Shown here one piece after another: positions 11,297 to 21,785 of a stretch of 64,000 nucleotides of DNA. The first letter of the stretch is position 1. Each line of letters begins with the position of its first letter. Both the position numbers and the translations under genes were made by a program. Origin of the DNA: Leclercia sp. 29361 (GTDB lineage Bacteria; Pseudomonadota; Gammaproteobacteria; Enterobacterales; Enterobacteriaceae); NCBI RefSeq assembly GCF_011290365.1, contig NZ_CP049786.1:496001-560000 (forward strand). Reading direction: 5' to 3'. The notes under the pieces were generated by a model. That model searched no databases, had not been told where the DNA came from, and saw only the letters and a list, made by a program, of their open reading frames with translations.

Positions 11297-11359
11297 TTTC
11301 GCTAAACCTGCTGGCAGTGTAGAAGGGCAGAAGGGGGGCGTATTGTATGAGATTGCGCA

Positions 11360-12184
11360 TTAGCGCTTCGCGACCTGTTTCTGGTAGCGCACGGGAGTGA
11401 TGCCGTACCGACGGGTAAACGCCCGGGTCAGGTGCGACTGATCGGTCAGACCCGTTGCGGCGGCCACCTCTGCCGCTGGCAGGCCCTGCGTAAGAAAGGC
11501 TTTGGCGCGCCACAGGCGGATCGCCATCAGCATCTGATGGGGCGTGACGTGAAAGTGGGCCTTGAACTGGCGCTGAAAATGGTACGGGCTGAGGGACACC
11601 ACCTGCGCCAGCTCATCAAGCGTCAGGGAGTGCATATAGTTGTCATGCAGATAGTCGCGCACGCGCTCGAAGCGATGCGCCCCTTCAGGCAATACCGGAG
11701 CATGACGCGCCAGCGGCTGGAAGGTATCAATCAGATCCAGCAGCAGACCTTTTTGCGCCAGCGGATCGTCGGTGTGCCACAGGCCATAGATCAGCTGACC
11801 AATCTGCTGCGAACGGAGCGGATCGTGGCGGGTCACGTCGCTAAACCACCAGTGACGAATGCCTGTGACCTCTTCCAGCAGATCTGGCTCGAGGTAGATC
11901 ATCCGGTAGCGCCAGCCGTCGGCGGTCTCGGCCTCGCCGGTATGCAGCTCATCGGGATTCATGGTGACAACGGAATGGACGGGGGCCACGTACTGGGTCC
12001 CGCGATAGCGAAAGCGCTCGGCACCGGCTTCAATAGCGCCGATACCGAAGGCCTCGTGGGTGTGCGGCTCAAAGGCGTAGCGTGAGATATGGGCGTGATA
12101 CAGCTCTACGCCCGGCAGCTGCGCCAGATGGCGAAAGCGCGCGCTGTCTCTCTCATCGAAGAACTGTTCGGGTACGCCTTGCAC
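11360..12184 (-). CDS. AraC-family transcriptional regulator
   Basis: 274 residues: an N-terminal cupin-like AraC ligand-binding domain (HAHISRYAFEPHTHEAFGIG, residues 30-49) and a C-terminal double helix-turn-helix (SLTLDELAQVVSLSPYHFQR, then LTDQSHLTRAFTRRYGITPV). Proteins with this layout often control adjacent exporters. It probably regulates ytfF, which lies 63 bp downstream; K-12 has no regulator at this place. The effector cannot be inferred. Confidence 0.88.
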   Translation of the reverse strand: MQGVPEQFFDERDSARFRHLAQLPGVELYHAHISRYAFEPHTHEAFGIGAIEAGAERFRYRGTQYVAPVHSVVTMNPDELHTGEAETADGWRYRMIYLEPDLLEEVTGIRHWWFSDVTRHDPLRSQQIGQLIYGLWHTDDPLAQKGLLLDLIDTFQPLARHAPVLPEGAHRFERVRDYLHDNYMHSLTLDELAQVVSLSPYHFQRQFKAHFHVTPHQMLMAIRLWRAKAFLTQGLPAAEVAAATGLTDQSHLTRAFTRRYGITPVRYQKQVAKR

Positions 12185-12264
12185 GGTGAGCCTCCTCGCG
12201 GGTCAGATTTCATTATCAGAGATGACCCGCGGGGATGCCACAATAATTAACCACATTTTAACAA

Positions 12265-13113
12265 TTACAGGATGCCTTTCACGCTCTCGGCCAGCGTCGT
12301 GGTCGGGCGACCCAGCAGCGCGCTCAGGGTGCGGCTGTCATCAAACAGACCGCCTTTCGAGGCACCCACATCGGAGTCGGCCAGCATATCCGCCAGGGCC
12401 GCCGGCAAGCCCACGCCCTTCAGCGCGGCGGCAAAATCGGCCTCGCTCAGGTTCTGGTACGCCACGTTTTTCCCGCTCTGGCGGCTGAGTTCGGCAGCCA
12501 GGTCGCTTAACGTCCACGCCTGGTCACCCGCCAGCTCATACACTTTCCCGGCATGACCCTCTTCGCTGATAACCCGGGCCGCGGCGGCGGCATAGTCGGC
12601 GCGAGTAGCAGAGGCGATTTTGCCCTCACCCGCAGAGCCGATGAATACCCCGTGCTCCAGCGCTGGTGGGGCGCTGGCAAGGTAGTTTTCGGTATACCAG
12701 CCGTTACGCAGCAGGGCGTAAGGAATGCCGGATTGTGCCAGCGCTTTTTCGGTGTCGACGTGCTCCACGTGCAGCCCCAGCGGTGAGGTGTCGGCATGCA
12801 GCAGGCTGGTGTAGGCGATAAATTTCACCCCCGCCGCCTTTGCCGCGTTAATCACGTTCTGATGCTGCGGCGCGCGCTGGCCCACTTCACTGGAGGAGAT
12901 CAGCAGCAGTTTATCCACGCCCGCGAGTGCGGCGGTAAGGGCGGCCTGGTCGGTGTAATCGGCCTGACGGACGATCACCCCTTGCTGGCTCAGCGCGTCA
13001 GCTTTCGCCGGGTTACGCACAATGGCGACCAGCTGGCTGGCCGGAACGGTTTTCAGCAGCTGTTCAATAACGAGTTGGCCAAGCTGGCCGGTAGCGCCGG
13101 TAATCGCGATCAT
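12265..13113 (-). CDS. qorB: NAD(P)H:quinone oxidoreductase QorB (YtfG)
   Basis: The 282-residue NmrA-like atypical short-chain dehydrogenase has the NADPH-binding GATGQLG motif at residues 6-12 and the family segment LISSSEVGQRAPQHQNVINA. E. coli QorB reduces quinones with NADPH. Start at 13113, since 15 further upstream codons are not conserved. It is divergent from the HxlR-type regulator gene ytfH, with an 89-bp shared control region. Confidence 0.93.
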   Translation of the reverse strand: MIAITGATGQLGQLVIEQLLKTVPASQLVAIVRNPAKADALSQQGVIVRQADYTDQAALTAALAGVDKLLLISSSEVGQRAPQHQNVINAAKAAGVKFIAYTSLLHADTSPLGLHVEHVDTEKALAQSGIPYALLRNGWYTENYLASAPPALEHGVFIGSAGEGKIASATRADYAAAAARVISEEGHAGKVYELAGDQAWTLSDLAAELSRQSGKNVAYQNLSEADFAAALKGVGLPAALADMLADSDVGASKGGLFDDSRTLSALLGRPTTTLAESVKGIL

Positions 13114-13159
13114 GATGAATATCCTTCGTCTCGTGTGAATGTTGTGGCACACTACCACC

Positions 13160-13202
13160 CAAACTAACTTTTAGTAAGTACGTACAAAAAGGTAAGTATT
13201 AA
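13160..13202. promoter_or_regulatory. qorB-ytfH shared control region with dyad
   Basis: CTTTT (13168-13172) and AAAAAGG (13186-13192) flank AGTAAGTACGTAC, and AGTAAGTA is partly repeated as GGTAAGTA (13191-13198). Such a dyad is a good candidate operator for the HxlR regulator YtfH. Confidence 0.4.
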
Positions 13203-13583
13203 ATGACCAATCCAACCCTCAGCGAGCAGTTGCGCGACGGCAATCTCTTTGCCGAGCAGTGCCCTTCCCGGGATGTGCTTAAGCATGTCACCAGCCGCTG
13301 GGGCGTGCTGATCCTGGTGGCACTGCGTCAGGGCACCCATCGCTTTAGCGATCTGCGGCGCAAGATGGGCGGGGTGAGCGAGAAGATGCTGGCCCAGTCG
13401 CTGCAGGCTCTGGAACAGGATGGCTTTATCAATCGCGTGTCGTACCCGGTGGTGCCTCCGCACGTGGAGTACAGCCTGACGCCGCTGGGGGAAGAGGTGA
13501 GCGAGAAGGTGGCGGCGCTGGCCGACTGGATTGAGCTGAATTTACCGCAGGTGATGAGTAATCGGGGGGAGCGTGCGGCTTAA
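13203..13583 (+). CDS. ytfH: HxlR-family transcriptional regulator YtfH
   Basis: A 126-residue winged-helix protein of the HxlR family (SRWGVLILVALRQGTHRFSD, then KMGGVSEKMLAQSLQ as recognition region). A single cysteine in LFAEQCPSRD (about residue 20) occupies the position used as the redox switch in QorR/YodB-type members. With the divergent quinone reductase gene qorB it forms a likely quinone- or electrophile-sensing pair. Redox sensing is inference from relatives. Confidence 0.9.
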   Translation: MTNPTLSEQLRDGNLFAEQCPSRDVLKHVTSRWGVLILVALRQGTHRFSDLRRKMGGVSEKMLAQSLQALEQDGFINRVSYPVVPPHVEYSLTPLGEEVSEKVAALADWIELNLPQVMSNRGERAA

Positions 13584-13584
13584 T

Positions 13585-13617
13585 TGCCGGGTGGCGGCTG
13601 CGCCTTACCCGGCCTAC
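13585..13617. repeat. REP element
   Basis: TTGCCGGGTGGCGG...CCTTACCCGGCCTAC palindrome between the converging ytfH and cpdB. Confidence 0.8.
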
Positions 13618-13633
13618 AAAACCGCACTTGCTG

Positions 13634-15577
13634 CTACTTGCTTAAATCCACCTGATAAATCGCAAATCCGATCTCATCGGTGGCTACCTGCTGCATCGGA
13701 TACTGCGCTTTCTCTTTGATAAACGCCGCCGCTTTTTCGGATGGCGCGGTTTCAAAGCGAATATCCAGCTTCACGTTGCTGTGGATCGGCGCCAGGCGCC
13801 AGTTGTTATCCGCTGCCGGGTGGATTTCACCTGCCTTTTTCGACTGCTCACCGATCCACGCCGCCAGCACCGAGCGGTTCTCGTCCGGGGAGGCGAAGGC
13901 GATGTGACTGTCACCGGTCCCGGCAAACTTGCCGCCGTAGGCGCGGTAGTTATTGGTGGCTACCAGGAAGGTCGCTTTTGGATCGATCGGCTTGCCGTTG
14001 AAGGTCAGGTTCTTGATGCGCTCCGCCTGGGCATTCACCACCTGGCACTCGCCGTCATATTTCGCTGGCTGGGAGACATCAATCTGGTATTCCACGCCGT
14101 CGATGACGTCGAAGTTATAGGTGCGGAACCCGTCCCAGTTGATCAGCGCCTGCGGTTGAGTGCTGTTGGTATCGATCTGGTTGAACTGCCCGGCTGAGCA
14201 CTCCAGCCACTCCTTCACCTCCTGGCCGGTGGCTTTAACCACCACCAGGGTGTTCGGATAGAGATAGAGATCGGCGGCGTTACGGAAGGTCAGCTGGCCT
14301 TTCTCCACTTCGACATAGCTGGCCGGATCGTTCTTGCGTCCGCCCACCTTAAACGGCGCGGCGGCGGAGAGCACCGGCAGTTTCGCCAGGTCCGGGTCGC
14401 CCTGAATATAGCGTTCCACGTAGGCTTTCTGCGCCAGGTTCACCACCTGCACGGTAGGATCGTCCTGCACCAGCGACAGGTAGCTGTACATGTTGTCGGA
14501 AGCGTTGCCGATCGGTTTGCTGACAAACTCGCGGGTGGCGTCGTGGTCGTGCTTCAGCACCTCGACGATCTTTTTATCCTCGCCCACCAGCGCTTTTTTG
14601 GCGGCCAGATCGTAAATCGGCCGCGCTTCGGCCTTCGACTCCGTCACCTGCCATTTACCGCCGTCATTATTCAGCACCAGATCGACCACCCCCAGGTGAT
14701 CGCCCCACATGCCCGGCATCACCGCCGGCACGCCGTTCAGCGTCCCTTTGGCAATGTCCGCCCCTTTGATATTGGCGAAATCTTTGCCCGGGAACACCGC
14801 GTGGGCGTGACCGAAGAGAATGGCGTCGACGCCTTTCACTTCGCTGAGGTAATAGACCGAGTTTTCCGCCATCGCCTGATACGGATCGGCAGAGAGACCG
14901 GAGTGCGCCACCACCACCACCAGATCGGCGCCTTTCTCGCGCATCTCCGGCACATACTGACGGGCGGTTTCGGTAATGTCGTTAACCGTCACTTTGCCGC
15001 TCAGGTTGGCTTTATCCCAGGTCATGATCTGCGGCGGCACAAAGCCGATATAGCCGATCTTCAGGGTCTGCGGTTTTCCATCCTGATCGACTACGGTGGT
15101 CTCTTTGATCAGATAAGGCGTAAACAGCGGTTTGTTGGTCTTAACGTCGATGATATTAGCGTTAACGTACGGGAATTTGGCCCCAGAGAGCGCCATGTGC
15201 AGATAATCCAGCCCGTAGTTGAATTCGTGGTTACCGAGGTTACCTACCGCGTAATCCAGGGTGTTCAGCGCCTTATAAACCGGATGGATATCGCCCTTTT
15301 TCAGACCTTTCGCCGCCATGTAATCGCCAAGCGGACTACCCTGAATTAAGTCTCCGTTATCGACCAGGACGCTGTTTTTCACTTCGCTACGAGCGGCATT
15401 AATCAGGCTGGCAGTGCGCACCAGGCCGAATTTTTCCGTCGGCGCATCTTTGTAGTAGTCGAAGTCCATCATATTGCTGTGCAGGTCGGTGGTTTCCAGA
15501 ATGCGGAGATCGACCGTCGCTGCCTGTACGCTCGCCGCAATCAGCGTCGCCAGGAGCGTTGCGCTAAACTTAATCAT
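13634..15577 (-). CDS. cpdB: Periplasmic 2',3'-cyclic-nucleotide 2'-phosphodiesterase/3'-nucleotidase CpdB
   Basis: 647 residues, the same as E. coli, from the ATG at 15577; an upstream frame of 38 codons is rejected because it lacks a signal peptide. The signal peptide ends at VQA-ATVD. The metallophosphatase domain has [29 protein letters not shown] and [10 protein letters not shown] metal ligands, followed by the 5'-nucleotidase C-terminal domain ([14 protein letters not shown]). It hydrolyses 2',3'-cyclic nucleotides and 3'-nucleotides for nucleoside uptake. Divergent from cysQ. Confidence 0.97.
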   Translation of the reverse strand: MIKFSATLLATLIAASVQAATVDLRILETTDLHSNMMDFDYYKDAPTEKFGLVRTASLINAARSEVKNSVLVDNGDLIQGSPLGDYMAAKGLKKGDIHPVYKALNTLDYAVGNLGNHEFNYGLDYLHMALSGAKFPYVNANIIDVKTNKPLFTPYLIKETTVVDQDGKPQTLKIGYIGFVPPQIMTWDKANLSGKVTVNDITETARQYVPEMREKGADLVVVVAHSGLSADPYQAMAENSVYYLSEVKGVDAILFGHAHAVFPGKDFANIKGADIAKGTLNGVPAVMPGMWGDHLGVVDLVLNNDGGKWQVTESKAEARPIYDLAAKKALVGEDKKIVEVLKHDHDATREFVSKPIGNASDNMYSYLSLVQDDPTVQVVNLAQKAYVERYIQGDPDLAKLPVLSAAAPFKVGGRKNDPASYVEVEKGQLTFRNAADLYLYPNTLVVVKATGQEVKEWLECSAGQFNQIDTNSTQPQALINWDGFRTYNFDVIDGVEYQIDVSQPAKYDGECQVVNAQAERIKNLTFNGKPIDPKATFLVATNNYRAYGGKFAGTGDSHIAFASPDENRSVLAAWIGEQSKKAGEIHPAADNNWRLAPIHSNVKLDIRFETAPSEKAAAFIKEKAQYPMQQVATDEIGFAIYQVDLSK

Positions 15578-15767
15578 CAGAGGAGTCCTTTTTTTGAACC
15601 AGGCCACAAAAGAATATGTATCTATATTTTTTTGCTTACAGAATTGTGAATCCTGCCAGAAAAAAGTGCCCTGAAACCGGAATTGCTTCACAGATAGCGG
15701 ATTTATTCACAATGCGATATAAATAAAACAAAGAGTTAAACCCACTGTGTTAACAAAGAGGTGGAGA

Positions 15768-16508
15768 ATGTTAGATAAAATTTGTCAGCTCGCACGGGAT
15801 GCGGGCGATGCCATTATGCAGGTCTATGATGGCAAAATCCCGATGGACGTGATCCAAAAAATCGATGACTCACCGGTGACCGCCGCCGATCTCGCGGCGC
15901 ACGGGGTGATCCTCCAGGGCTTGCAGGCGCTGACGCCTGATATTCCGGTGCTGTCCGAAGAAGATCCTCAGCCCTGGGAAGAGCGCCAGCACTGGCAGCG
16001 TTACTGGCTGGTCGACCCGCTGGACGGCACCAAGGAGTTCATCAAACGTAATGGTGAATTCACCGTGAACATTGCCCTGATTGAGAAAGGCAAAGCGGTG
16101 CTGGGTGTGGTCTATGCCCCGGTACTGAAGGTGATGTACAGCGCTGCCGACGGCAAAGCGTGGAAAGATGAGTGCGGCGTGCGCAAGCAGATTCAGGTGC
16201 GTGATGCCCGGCCACCGCTGGTGGTGATCAGCCGCTCGCACGCGGATAACGAACTGCAGGAGTACCTGCATCAGCTGGGTGAGCATCAGACGACGTCGAT
16301 CGGCTCCTCGCTGAAGTTCTGCCTGGTGGCGGAAGGGCAGGCGCAACTCTATCCCCGTTTCGGGCCAACCAACGTCTGGGATACGGCGGCAGGTCATGCC
16401 GTTGCCGCCGCTGCGGGGGCGCACGTTCACGACTGGCAGGGCAAGCCGCTCGACTATACCCCGCGTGAGTCCTTCCTCAATCCCGGCTTCCGGGTCTCGC
16501 TTTACTGA
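15768..16508 (+). CDS. cysQ: 3'(2'),5'-bisphosphate nucleotidase CysQ
   Basis: 246 residues, an inositol-monophosphatase-fold enzyme that removes the 3' phosphate from PAP, a toxic product of sulfate assimilation. Metal motifs are VLSEEDP and [13 protein letters not shown] (about residues 80-95), plus WDTAAGHAV near the C-terminus. The start at 15768 follows GGTGGAG and matches E. coli. Its last 7 bp overlap the end of ytfJ on the other strand. Confidence 0.96.
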   Translation: MLDKICQLARDAGDAIMQVYDGKIPMDVIQKIDDSPVTAADLAAHGVILQGLQALTPDIPVLSEEDPQPWEERQHWQRYWLVDPLDGTKEFIKRNGEFTVNIALIEKGKAVLGVVYAPVLKVMYSAADGKAWKDECGVRKQIQVRDARPPLVVISRSHADNELQEYLHQLGEHQTTSIGSSLKFCLVAEGQAQLYPRFGPTNVWDTAAGHAVAAAAGAHVHDWQGKPLDYTPRESFLNPGFRVSLY

Positions 16509-17059
16509 CCGACGAGCTTATGCAGCAGGGTAGTTACCTGCTGCACCTCTTCCTGGGTCAGCGCCCCGTCTTTCGCCCACTGAATGCGACCCTCTTTATC
16601 CAGCACTGCAATCGCCGAACTTTCCTCTTTCAGCTGCCATGCGCCGCGCGCCGTGCCGTTACTGTCGACGATAATCTGTGACCACGGATAGAGCTTTTTA
16701 TTGCTCTCGAGGCTGCTACGCACAAACATGGCGGAGCCCGGAATCGCATCATCGGTGTTCACAATGGTGGTGGTCTGGTAGCGATCTTTAGGTAAATTTG
16801 CCGACTTGATCGCTTCAATTAAGGTTGCGTTTTTCTCTTTTGCCGATGAGCGACCGGCAATATGCAGCACAACTCGCACTTTGCCTGGGAGCTGCGCGCT
16901 ATTCCATTTTTTGTAGCTAAACTCATTATTGTCGAGGATCAATTCTCCCCGGTCGGCGATGCCCACCGGCGGCACACGTTGTCCCTTCTCAAAACTGTGT
17001 GCGGAAGCCATCAGTGGCAGCATCAGGCAGGCGGTTGCCAGAATGTTACGTAGGGTCAT
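16502..17059 (-). CDS. ytfJ: Periplasmic thioredoxin-fold protein YtfJ
   Basis: 185 residues with a signal peptide ([20 protein letters not shown], mature from HSFEKG) and a YtfJ_HI0045 domain of thioredoxin-like fold. No CxxC active site is visible, so it is not an obvious disulfide oxidoreductase. The function is unknown. It overlaps the 3' end of cysQ by 7 bp in convergent arrangement, as in E. coli. Confidence 0.9.
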   Translation of the reverse strand: MTLRNILATACLMLPLMASAHSFEKGQRVPPVGIADRGELILDNNEFSYKKWNSAQLPGKVRVVLHIAGRSSAKEKNATLIEAIKSANLPKDRYQTTTIVNTDDAIPGSAMFVRSSLESNKKLYPWSQIIVDSNGTARGAWQLKEESSAIAVLDKEGRIQWAKDGALTQEEVQQVTTLLHKLVGQ

Positions 17060-17383
17060 GGTGTTTCCTTATTTTTTTAGCAGGTGATCCGACCACTTGG
17101 TCTGACGTTTTAATCATATGTGCGATCGCGGCGATTTACCCGCAATCCCGGTGCCAGAGTGAGGGGGAACGCACATATCTGCACAAAAACGAAGGCTTAT
17201 ACTGTCCGAAAGTTACCATTGCAAAGAATATTCTGATTATTTGTCATCAAAAGGTAAATAAACTTATGCAGACTGGGTATCACTGTTTTTCTGGACTATA
17301 GTCATTGGGCAATAAATTTGCGCTCCAGAGAGTCGGCCCGATTGTGGTGCCGCAAGAGCGTATGATTCGCAGGAGATAATAGA
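17060..17383. other. Gene-free interval between ytfJ and ytfK
   Basis: 324 bp that must carry the divergent ytfJ and ytfK promoters. AT-rich stretches occur at 17215-17270. E. coli ytfK responds to phosphate starvation, but I could not find a convincing pair of CTGTCAT Pho-box repeats. No small gene or repeat was recognised. Confidence 0.5.
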
Positions 17384-17590
17384 ATGAAAATTTTTCAACG
17401 CTACAATCCGCTTCAGGTGGCGAAATACGTAAAAATCCTGTTCCGTGGACGGTTGTATATCAAGGATGTTGGCGCTTTTGAGTTTGATAAGGGCAAAATC
17501 CTTGTCCCGAAAGTGAAGGATAAACAGCACTTTTCTGTGATGTCCGAAGTCAACCGTCAGGTTATGCGTCTGCAAACTGAGATGGCTTAA
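17384..17590 (+). CDS. ytfK: Stringent-response factor YtfK (DUF1107)
   Basis: The 68-residue basic protein matches E. coli YtfK ([19 protein letters not shown], then [18 protein letters not shown]). YtfK binds SpoT and tilts it toward (p)ppGpp synthesis during phosphate and fatty-acid starvation. Start supported by AGGAGATAATAG upstream. It stands alone and converges with ytfL across a terminator hairpin. Confidence 0.93.
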   Translation: MKIFQRYNPLQVAKYVKILFRGRLYIKDVGAFEFDKGKILVPKVKDKQHFSVMSEVNRQVMRLQTEMA

Positions 17591-17620
17591 CCAACGTGCT
17601 ATGCAGTAATAAAGCTGTAA

Positions 17621-17647
17621 AAAAAACGGCTCCCAGAGGGAGCCGTT
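17621..17647 (-). terminator. Terminator of ytfL (may act both ways)
   Basis: AACGGCTCCC / GGGAGCCGTT hairpin. The T run (plus-strand A run at 17618-17626) is oriented for the minus-strand ytfL transcript. Confidence 0.8.
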
Positions 17648-17659
17648 GATGTTTCTGGC

Positions 17660-18997
17660 TTAGGCCGAAGCGTTCTCTTCGGCGTCCGGCAGTTTCGGCA
17701 CCAGCACGGTCGGCTTGTTGTCGATGCGCGTCACCAGCAGCTGGTCGATGCGGTAGTTGTCGATATCCACCACTTCGAACTTGTAGCCCGAGAACTTCAC
17801 CGAGTCGGTGCGTTTCGGGATCTTACGCAGCATAAACATCATAAAGCCGCCAATGGTCTCGTAGTTGCCGGACTGCGGGAACTCGTCGATATCCAGCACG
17901 CGCATGACGTCGTCAATCGGCGTACCGCCGTCCACCAGCCATGAGTTCTCATCGCGGGCCACAATCTGCTCTTCCAGACCCTGACCCACCAGATCGCCCA
18001 TCAGGGTAGTCATTACGTCATTGAGGGTGATGATCCCTACCACCAGCGCGTATTCGTTCATGATCACCGCGAAGTCTTCCCCGGCGGTTTTGAAACTTTC
18101 CAGCGCTTCAGAGAGCGTCAGGGTATCCGGAACAATCAGCGTATTGCGGATCTGCACGCCGCTGTTCAGGGCCAGACTCTGGTTCGCCAGCACGCGGTTC
18201 AGCAGGTCTTTGGAGTCCACGTAACCGATGATGTGGTCGATATCCTCATTACAGACCAGGAACTTGGAGTGCGGATGTTCCGCCACCTTGTTCTTCAGAC
18301 TCTGCTCGTCTTCGTGCAGATCAAACCAGATCACGTTCTCACGGCCGGTCATTGACGACGGCACGGTACGCGACTCCAGTTCAAACACGTTCTCGATCAG
18401 CTCATGCTCCTGCTTACGCAGCACACCCGCCAGCGCACCCGCTTCGAACACCGCGTAGACATCATCAGAGGTGATGTCGTCTTTACGCACCATCGGCAGC
18501 TTGAACAGGCGGAAGATAGTGTTCGCCAGGCCGTTGAAGAACCACACCAGCGGGCGGAACACATACAGGCAGAAGCGCATCGGGTTGATGATGCGCAAAG
18601 CCACGGCTTCGGGCGCAATCATACCGATGCGTTTCGGGGTCAAATCGGCAAACAGAATGAACAGGCCAGTCACCAGGGAGAAGGAGAGAATAAAGCTCAG
18701 CTGGTCGGAGAGTTCGGGGGAGAAGTAGCGGGAGAAGACGCTATAAAACACCGGTGAAAACGCCGCATCACCGACGATACCGCCAAGAATGGCGACCGCG
18801 TTGAGGCCGATTTGCACCACGGTGAAGAACATCCCCGGGTTTTCCTGCATTTTCAGCACGCGTTGAGCATTGATATCGCCATCATCGGCGAGCAGTTTGA
18901 GTTTGATTTTACGGGATGCGGCCAGAGAAATTTCTGAAATTGAGAAAAATGCACTGACGGCTATCAGACAAAGTATTACTAAAATACTGTTTAACAT
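17660..18997 (-). CDS. ytfL: YtfL/PaeA, CNNM-CBS membrane protein, polyamine exporter
   Basis: 445 residues: a DUF21/CNNM membrane domain (residues 1-190, opening LVILCLIAVSAFFSISEISL), two CBS motifs (about 210-335, with VVGIITLNDVMTTLMGDLV) and a C-terminal CorC_HlyC domain. In E. coli and Salmonella the protein (also PaeA) protects stationary-phase cells from cadaverine and putrescine and is thought to export them. Older annotation as a haemolysin is misleading. Confidence 0.9.
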   Translation of the reverse strand: MLNSILVILCLIAVSAFFSISEISLAASRKIKLKLLADDGDINAQRVLKMQENPGMFFTVVQIGLNAVAILGGIVGDAAFSPVFYSVFSRYFSPELSDQLSFILSFSLVTGLFILFADLTPKRIGMIAPEAVALRIINPMRFCLYVFRPLVWFFNGLANTIFRLFKLPMVRKDDITSDDVYAVFEAGALAGVLRKQEHELIENVFELESRTVPSSMTGRENVIWFDLHEDEQSLKNKVAEHPHSKFLVCNEDIDHIIGYVDSKDLLNRVLANQSLALNSGVQIRNTLIVPDTLTLSEALESFKTAGEDFAVIMNEYALVVGIITLNDVMTTLMGDLVGQGLEEQIVARDENSWLVDGGTPIDDVMRVLDIDEFPQSGNYETIGGFMMFMLRKIPKRTDSVKFSGYKFEVVDIDNYRIDQLLVTRIDNKPTVLVPKLPDAEENASA

Positions 18998-19185
18998 ATC
19001 TTATCCGGCTTCTCGCCAGATCCTCGGAGGGAAGTTGGTCATACAGGGTTGTAGCGTTTATGAACACCGGTCCGAAGCGGTAGGCCGGTTATTTCAGCGG
19101 CTAGTATAGCGTAACGAACTGTAAAGTCGCCAGAGATCACTTTTTGAGCCAGTTCTGCCCGCAAACAGGCAGAACCGGTTTATTG

Positions 19186-19827
19186 TTATGCCAGCTGCGG
19201 CGGCAGGCAAACGCCAATACCACCGATGCCGCAGTAGCCGTACGGATTTTTGTGCAGGTACTGCTGGTGATCGTCTTCCGCGTAGTAGAACGGCAGTGCG
19301 GTGGCGATCTCGGTGGTCACCTGACGGTCGTCGTTGGCAGCGAGCATCGCCTGCTGGAAGCGTGCCAGGCTGTCGCGGGCCGCGGTATCCTGTTCCGGGG
19401 TCAGCGGATAGATCGCCGAGCGGTACTGGGTGCCGTGGTCATTGCCCTGACGCATACCTTGCGCCGGATCGTGATTTTCCCAGAACACCTGTAACAGCTG
19501 TTCGTAGCTGATGACGTTCGGGTCATACACCACGCGCACCGCCTCGGCATGACCGGTCTGGCCGGAGCAGACTTCGCGATAGGTTGGGTTAGGGGTATAG
19601 CCGCCGGTGTAGCCCGCCGCGGTGCTATAGACGCCCGGCAGCTGCCAGAACAGGCGCTCCACGCCCCAGAAGCAGCCCATTGCGAACAGGGCGATGGCCA
19701 TGCCGTCCGGGACGTTGGTCATTGAGTGACCGTTCACGGCGTGCAGGGTGGCGACGGGCATCGGGGTGTTACGTCCCGGCAATGCCTCCGCCTGAGCAAC
19801 AAGGTGCTTTTTATCGAATAAACTCAC
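19186..19827 (-). CDS. msrA: Peptide methionine-S-sulfoxide reductase MsrA
   Basis: 213 residues. The catalytic motif GCFWGVE (Cys near residue 52) is followed by the family segments [18 protein letters not shown] and [19 protein letters not shown]. The C-terminal GYCGIGG...CLPP carries the recycling cysteines. It reduces S-epimers of oxidised methionine in the cytoplasm. Divergent from tamA, as in E. coli. Confidence 0.97.
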   Translation of the reverse strand: MSLFDKKHLVAQAEALPGRNTPMPVATLHAVNGHSMTNVPDGMAIALFAMGCFWGVERLFWQLPGVYSTAAGYTGGYTPNPTYREVCSGQTGHAEAVRVVYDPNVISYEQLLQVFWENHDPAQGMRQGNDHGTQYRSAIYPLTPEQDTAARDSLARFQQAMLAANDDRQVTTEIATALPFYYAEDDHQQYLHKNPYGYCGIGGIGVCLPPQLA

Positions 19828-20051
19828 GGTGTGACCTCCGGGCAGGTGATGTTTGGGTTAAGGTTGTCACGACGCGTTTAATTGAACACAATAAATGCGG
19901 TGAATGAGTCTAGATTTAAACATAAGAAATATTAGGGTGTTTAACCATTTTTCAACCCGTAAATTGGGTTTTGGGCTTTATGCCGTGATCTGCTGCGGAG
20001 CGGCACTTCATCTGCTTCCAGGGGTGGAAACAAGGATATTCAGGAGAAAAC

Positions 20052-21785
20052 GTGCCAAAAATCCGCCAGTTATGTTTTGTCAGTCTCTTGCTGACAAGCG
20101 GAATCGCCGACGCGGCGAATGTTCGTCTGCAGGTTGAGGGGTTATCCGGCGCGCTGCAAAAAAACGTCCGCGCACAGCTCTCCACGATCGAGAGCGACGA
20201 AGTGACGCCAGACCGTCGCTTCCGCGCCCGCGTGGATGATGCTATCCGCGGCGGTTTAAAAGCGCTCGGCTACTACGAACCGACTATCGACTTCGAACTG
20301 CGTCCACCTCCGGCCAAAGGTCGGCAGGTGCTGATTGCCCGCGTCAAGCCGGGTGAGCCGGTGCTGATCGGCGGTACCGATGTGGTGCTGCGCGGCGGCG
20401 CGCGCACGGATCATGACTACCTTGATCTGTTGAGTACGCGCCCGAAGAACGGCACCGTGCTCAATCACAGCGACTATGACGGCTTCAAAAAAGATCTGAC
20501 GAAAGTGGCGCTGCGCAAAGGCTACTTCGACAGCCAGTTCAATAAAAGCCAGCTCGGCGTCTCCCTCGACCGGCATCAGGCGTTCTGGGATATCGATTAC
20601 GACAGCGGGGAACGCTACCGCTTTGGCGACGTCACCTTTGAAGGGTCGCAGATCCGCGACGAGTACCTGCAGAATCTGATCCCCTTCACAGAGGGCGACT
20701 ATTACCAGTCGAAAGATCTGGCCGAGCTCAACCGCCGCCTGTCGGCTACCGGCTGGTTTAACTCGGTGGTGGTGGCGCCGGAATTTGATAAAGCGCGGCA
20801 GACCAAAGTCCTGCCGCTGCACGGCGTGGTGTCGCCACGTACCGAGAACACCATTGAGACCGGGGTGGGTTACTCCACCGACGTCGGCCCGCGGGTCAAG
20901 GCAACGTGGAAAAAGCCGTGGATGAACTCCTGGGGCCACAGCCTGACCACCAACGCCAGTATCTCCGCCCCTGAGCAACAGCTTGATTTCAGCTATAAAA
21001 TGCCGTTGCTGAAAAACCCGCTCGAGCAGTATTACCTGGTGCAGGGCGGCTTTAAGCGCACCGATCTGAACGATACCGAAGCGGACTCCACGACCCTCGC
21101 GGTGTCGCGCTACTGGGATCTCTCCAGCGGCTGGCAGCGTGCCATTAACCTGCGCTGGAGTCTCGACCACTTTACCCAGGCCAACGTGACCAACACCACC
21201 ATGCTGCTCTATCCGGGGGTGATGATCAGCCGGACCCGCTCCCGTGGCGGGCTGATGCCGACCTGGGGTGATTCCCAACGCTATTCGGTGGACTACTCCA
21301 ATACCGCCTGGGGCTCGGATGTGGACTTTGTGGTAGTGCAGGCGCAGAACGCCTGGATCCGCACCCTCTACGATCGTCACCGCTTCGTGATGCGCGGCAA
21401 TCTCGGCTGGATTGAAACCGGCGACTTCGAAAAAGTGCCGCCGGATCTGCGCTTCTTCGCCGGGGGCGATCGCAGCATTCGTGGCTATAAATATAAATCC
21501 ATCGCGCCAAAAGATGACGACGGCAAGCTGATCGGGGCCTCGAAGCTGGCCACCGGCTCGCTGGAGTATCAGTACAACGTCACCGGAAAATGGTGGGGGG
21601 CGACCTTTATCGACAGCGGGGAGGCGGTGAGCGATATCCGCCGCAGCGACTTCAAAACCGGCGCCGGTGTCGGGGTGCGCTGGGAGTCACCGGTCGGGCC
21701 GATCAAGCTCGATTTCGCCGTGCCGGTGGGTGATAAAGATGAGCACGGTTTACAGTTTTACATCGGTCTGGGGCCTGAATTATGA
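20052..21785 (+). CDS. tamA: Translocation and assembly module outer-membrane subunit TamA
   Basis: 577 residues, as in E. coli. A signal peptide (to about residue 21, DAANVRL) precedes three POTRA domains (to about 265) and a 16-strand Omp85 barrel ([17 protein letters not shown] is the conserved lid-lock loop; C-terminus [12 protein letters not shown]). With TamB it spans the envelope and helps insert autotransporters and move phospholipid. The start is GTG at 20052. It overlaps tamB by 4 bp. Confidence 0.96.
   Translation: MPKIRQLCFVSLLLTSGIADAANVRLQVEGLSGALQKNVRAQLSTIESDEVTPDRRFRARVDDAIRGGLKALGYYEPTIDFELRPPPAKGRQVLIARVKPGEPVLIGGTDVVLRGGARTDHDYLDLLSTRPKNGTVLNHSDYDGFKKDLTKVALRKGYFDSQFNKSQLGVSLDRHQAFWDIDYDSGERYRFGDVTFEGSQIRDEYLQNLIPFTEGDYYQSKDLAELNRRLSATGWFNSVVVAPEFDKARQTKVLPLHGVVSPRTENTIETGVGYSTDVGPRVKATWKKPWMNSWGHSLTTNASISAPEQQLDFSYKMPLLKNPLEQYYLVQGGFKRTDLNDTEADSTTLAVSRYWDLSSGWQRAINLRWSLDHFTQANVTNTTMLLYPGVMISRTRSRGGLMPTWGDSQRYSVDYSNTAWGSDVDFVVVQAQNAWIRTLYDRHRFVMRGNLGWIETGDFEKVPPDLRFFAGGDRSIRGYKYKSIAPKDDDGKLIGASKLATGSLEYQYNVTGKWWGATFIDSGEAVSDIRRSDFKTGAGVGVRWESPVGPIKLDFAVPVGDKDEHGLQFYIGLGPEL

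Noticed and set aside
17230-17300. Possible Pho box upstream of ytfK
   Set aside because: Only TTGTCAT near 17241 approaches CTGTCAT; the required 11-bp-spaced partner is poor.
19147-19175. GTTCTGCC/GGCAGAAC hairpin after msrA
   Set aside because: A stable inverted repeat, but no T run follows in either direction, so it was not called a terminator.
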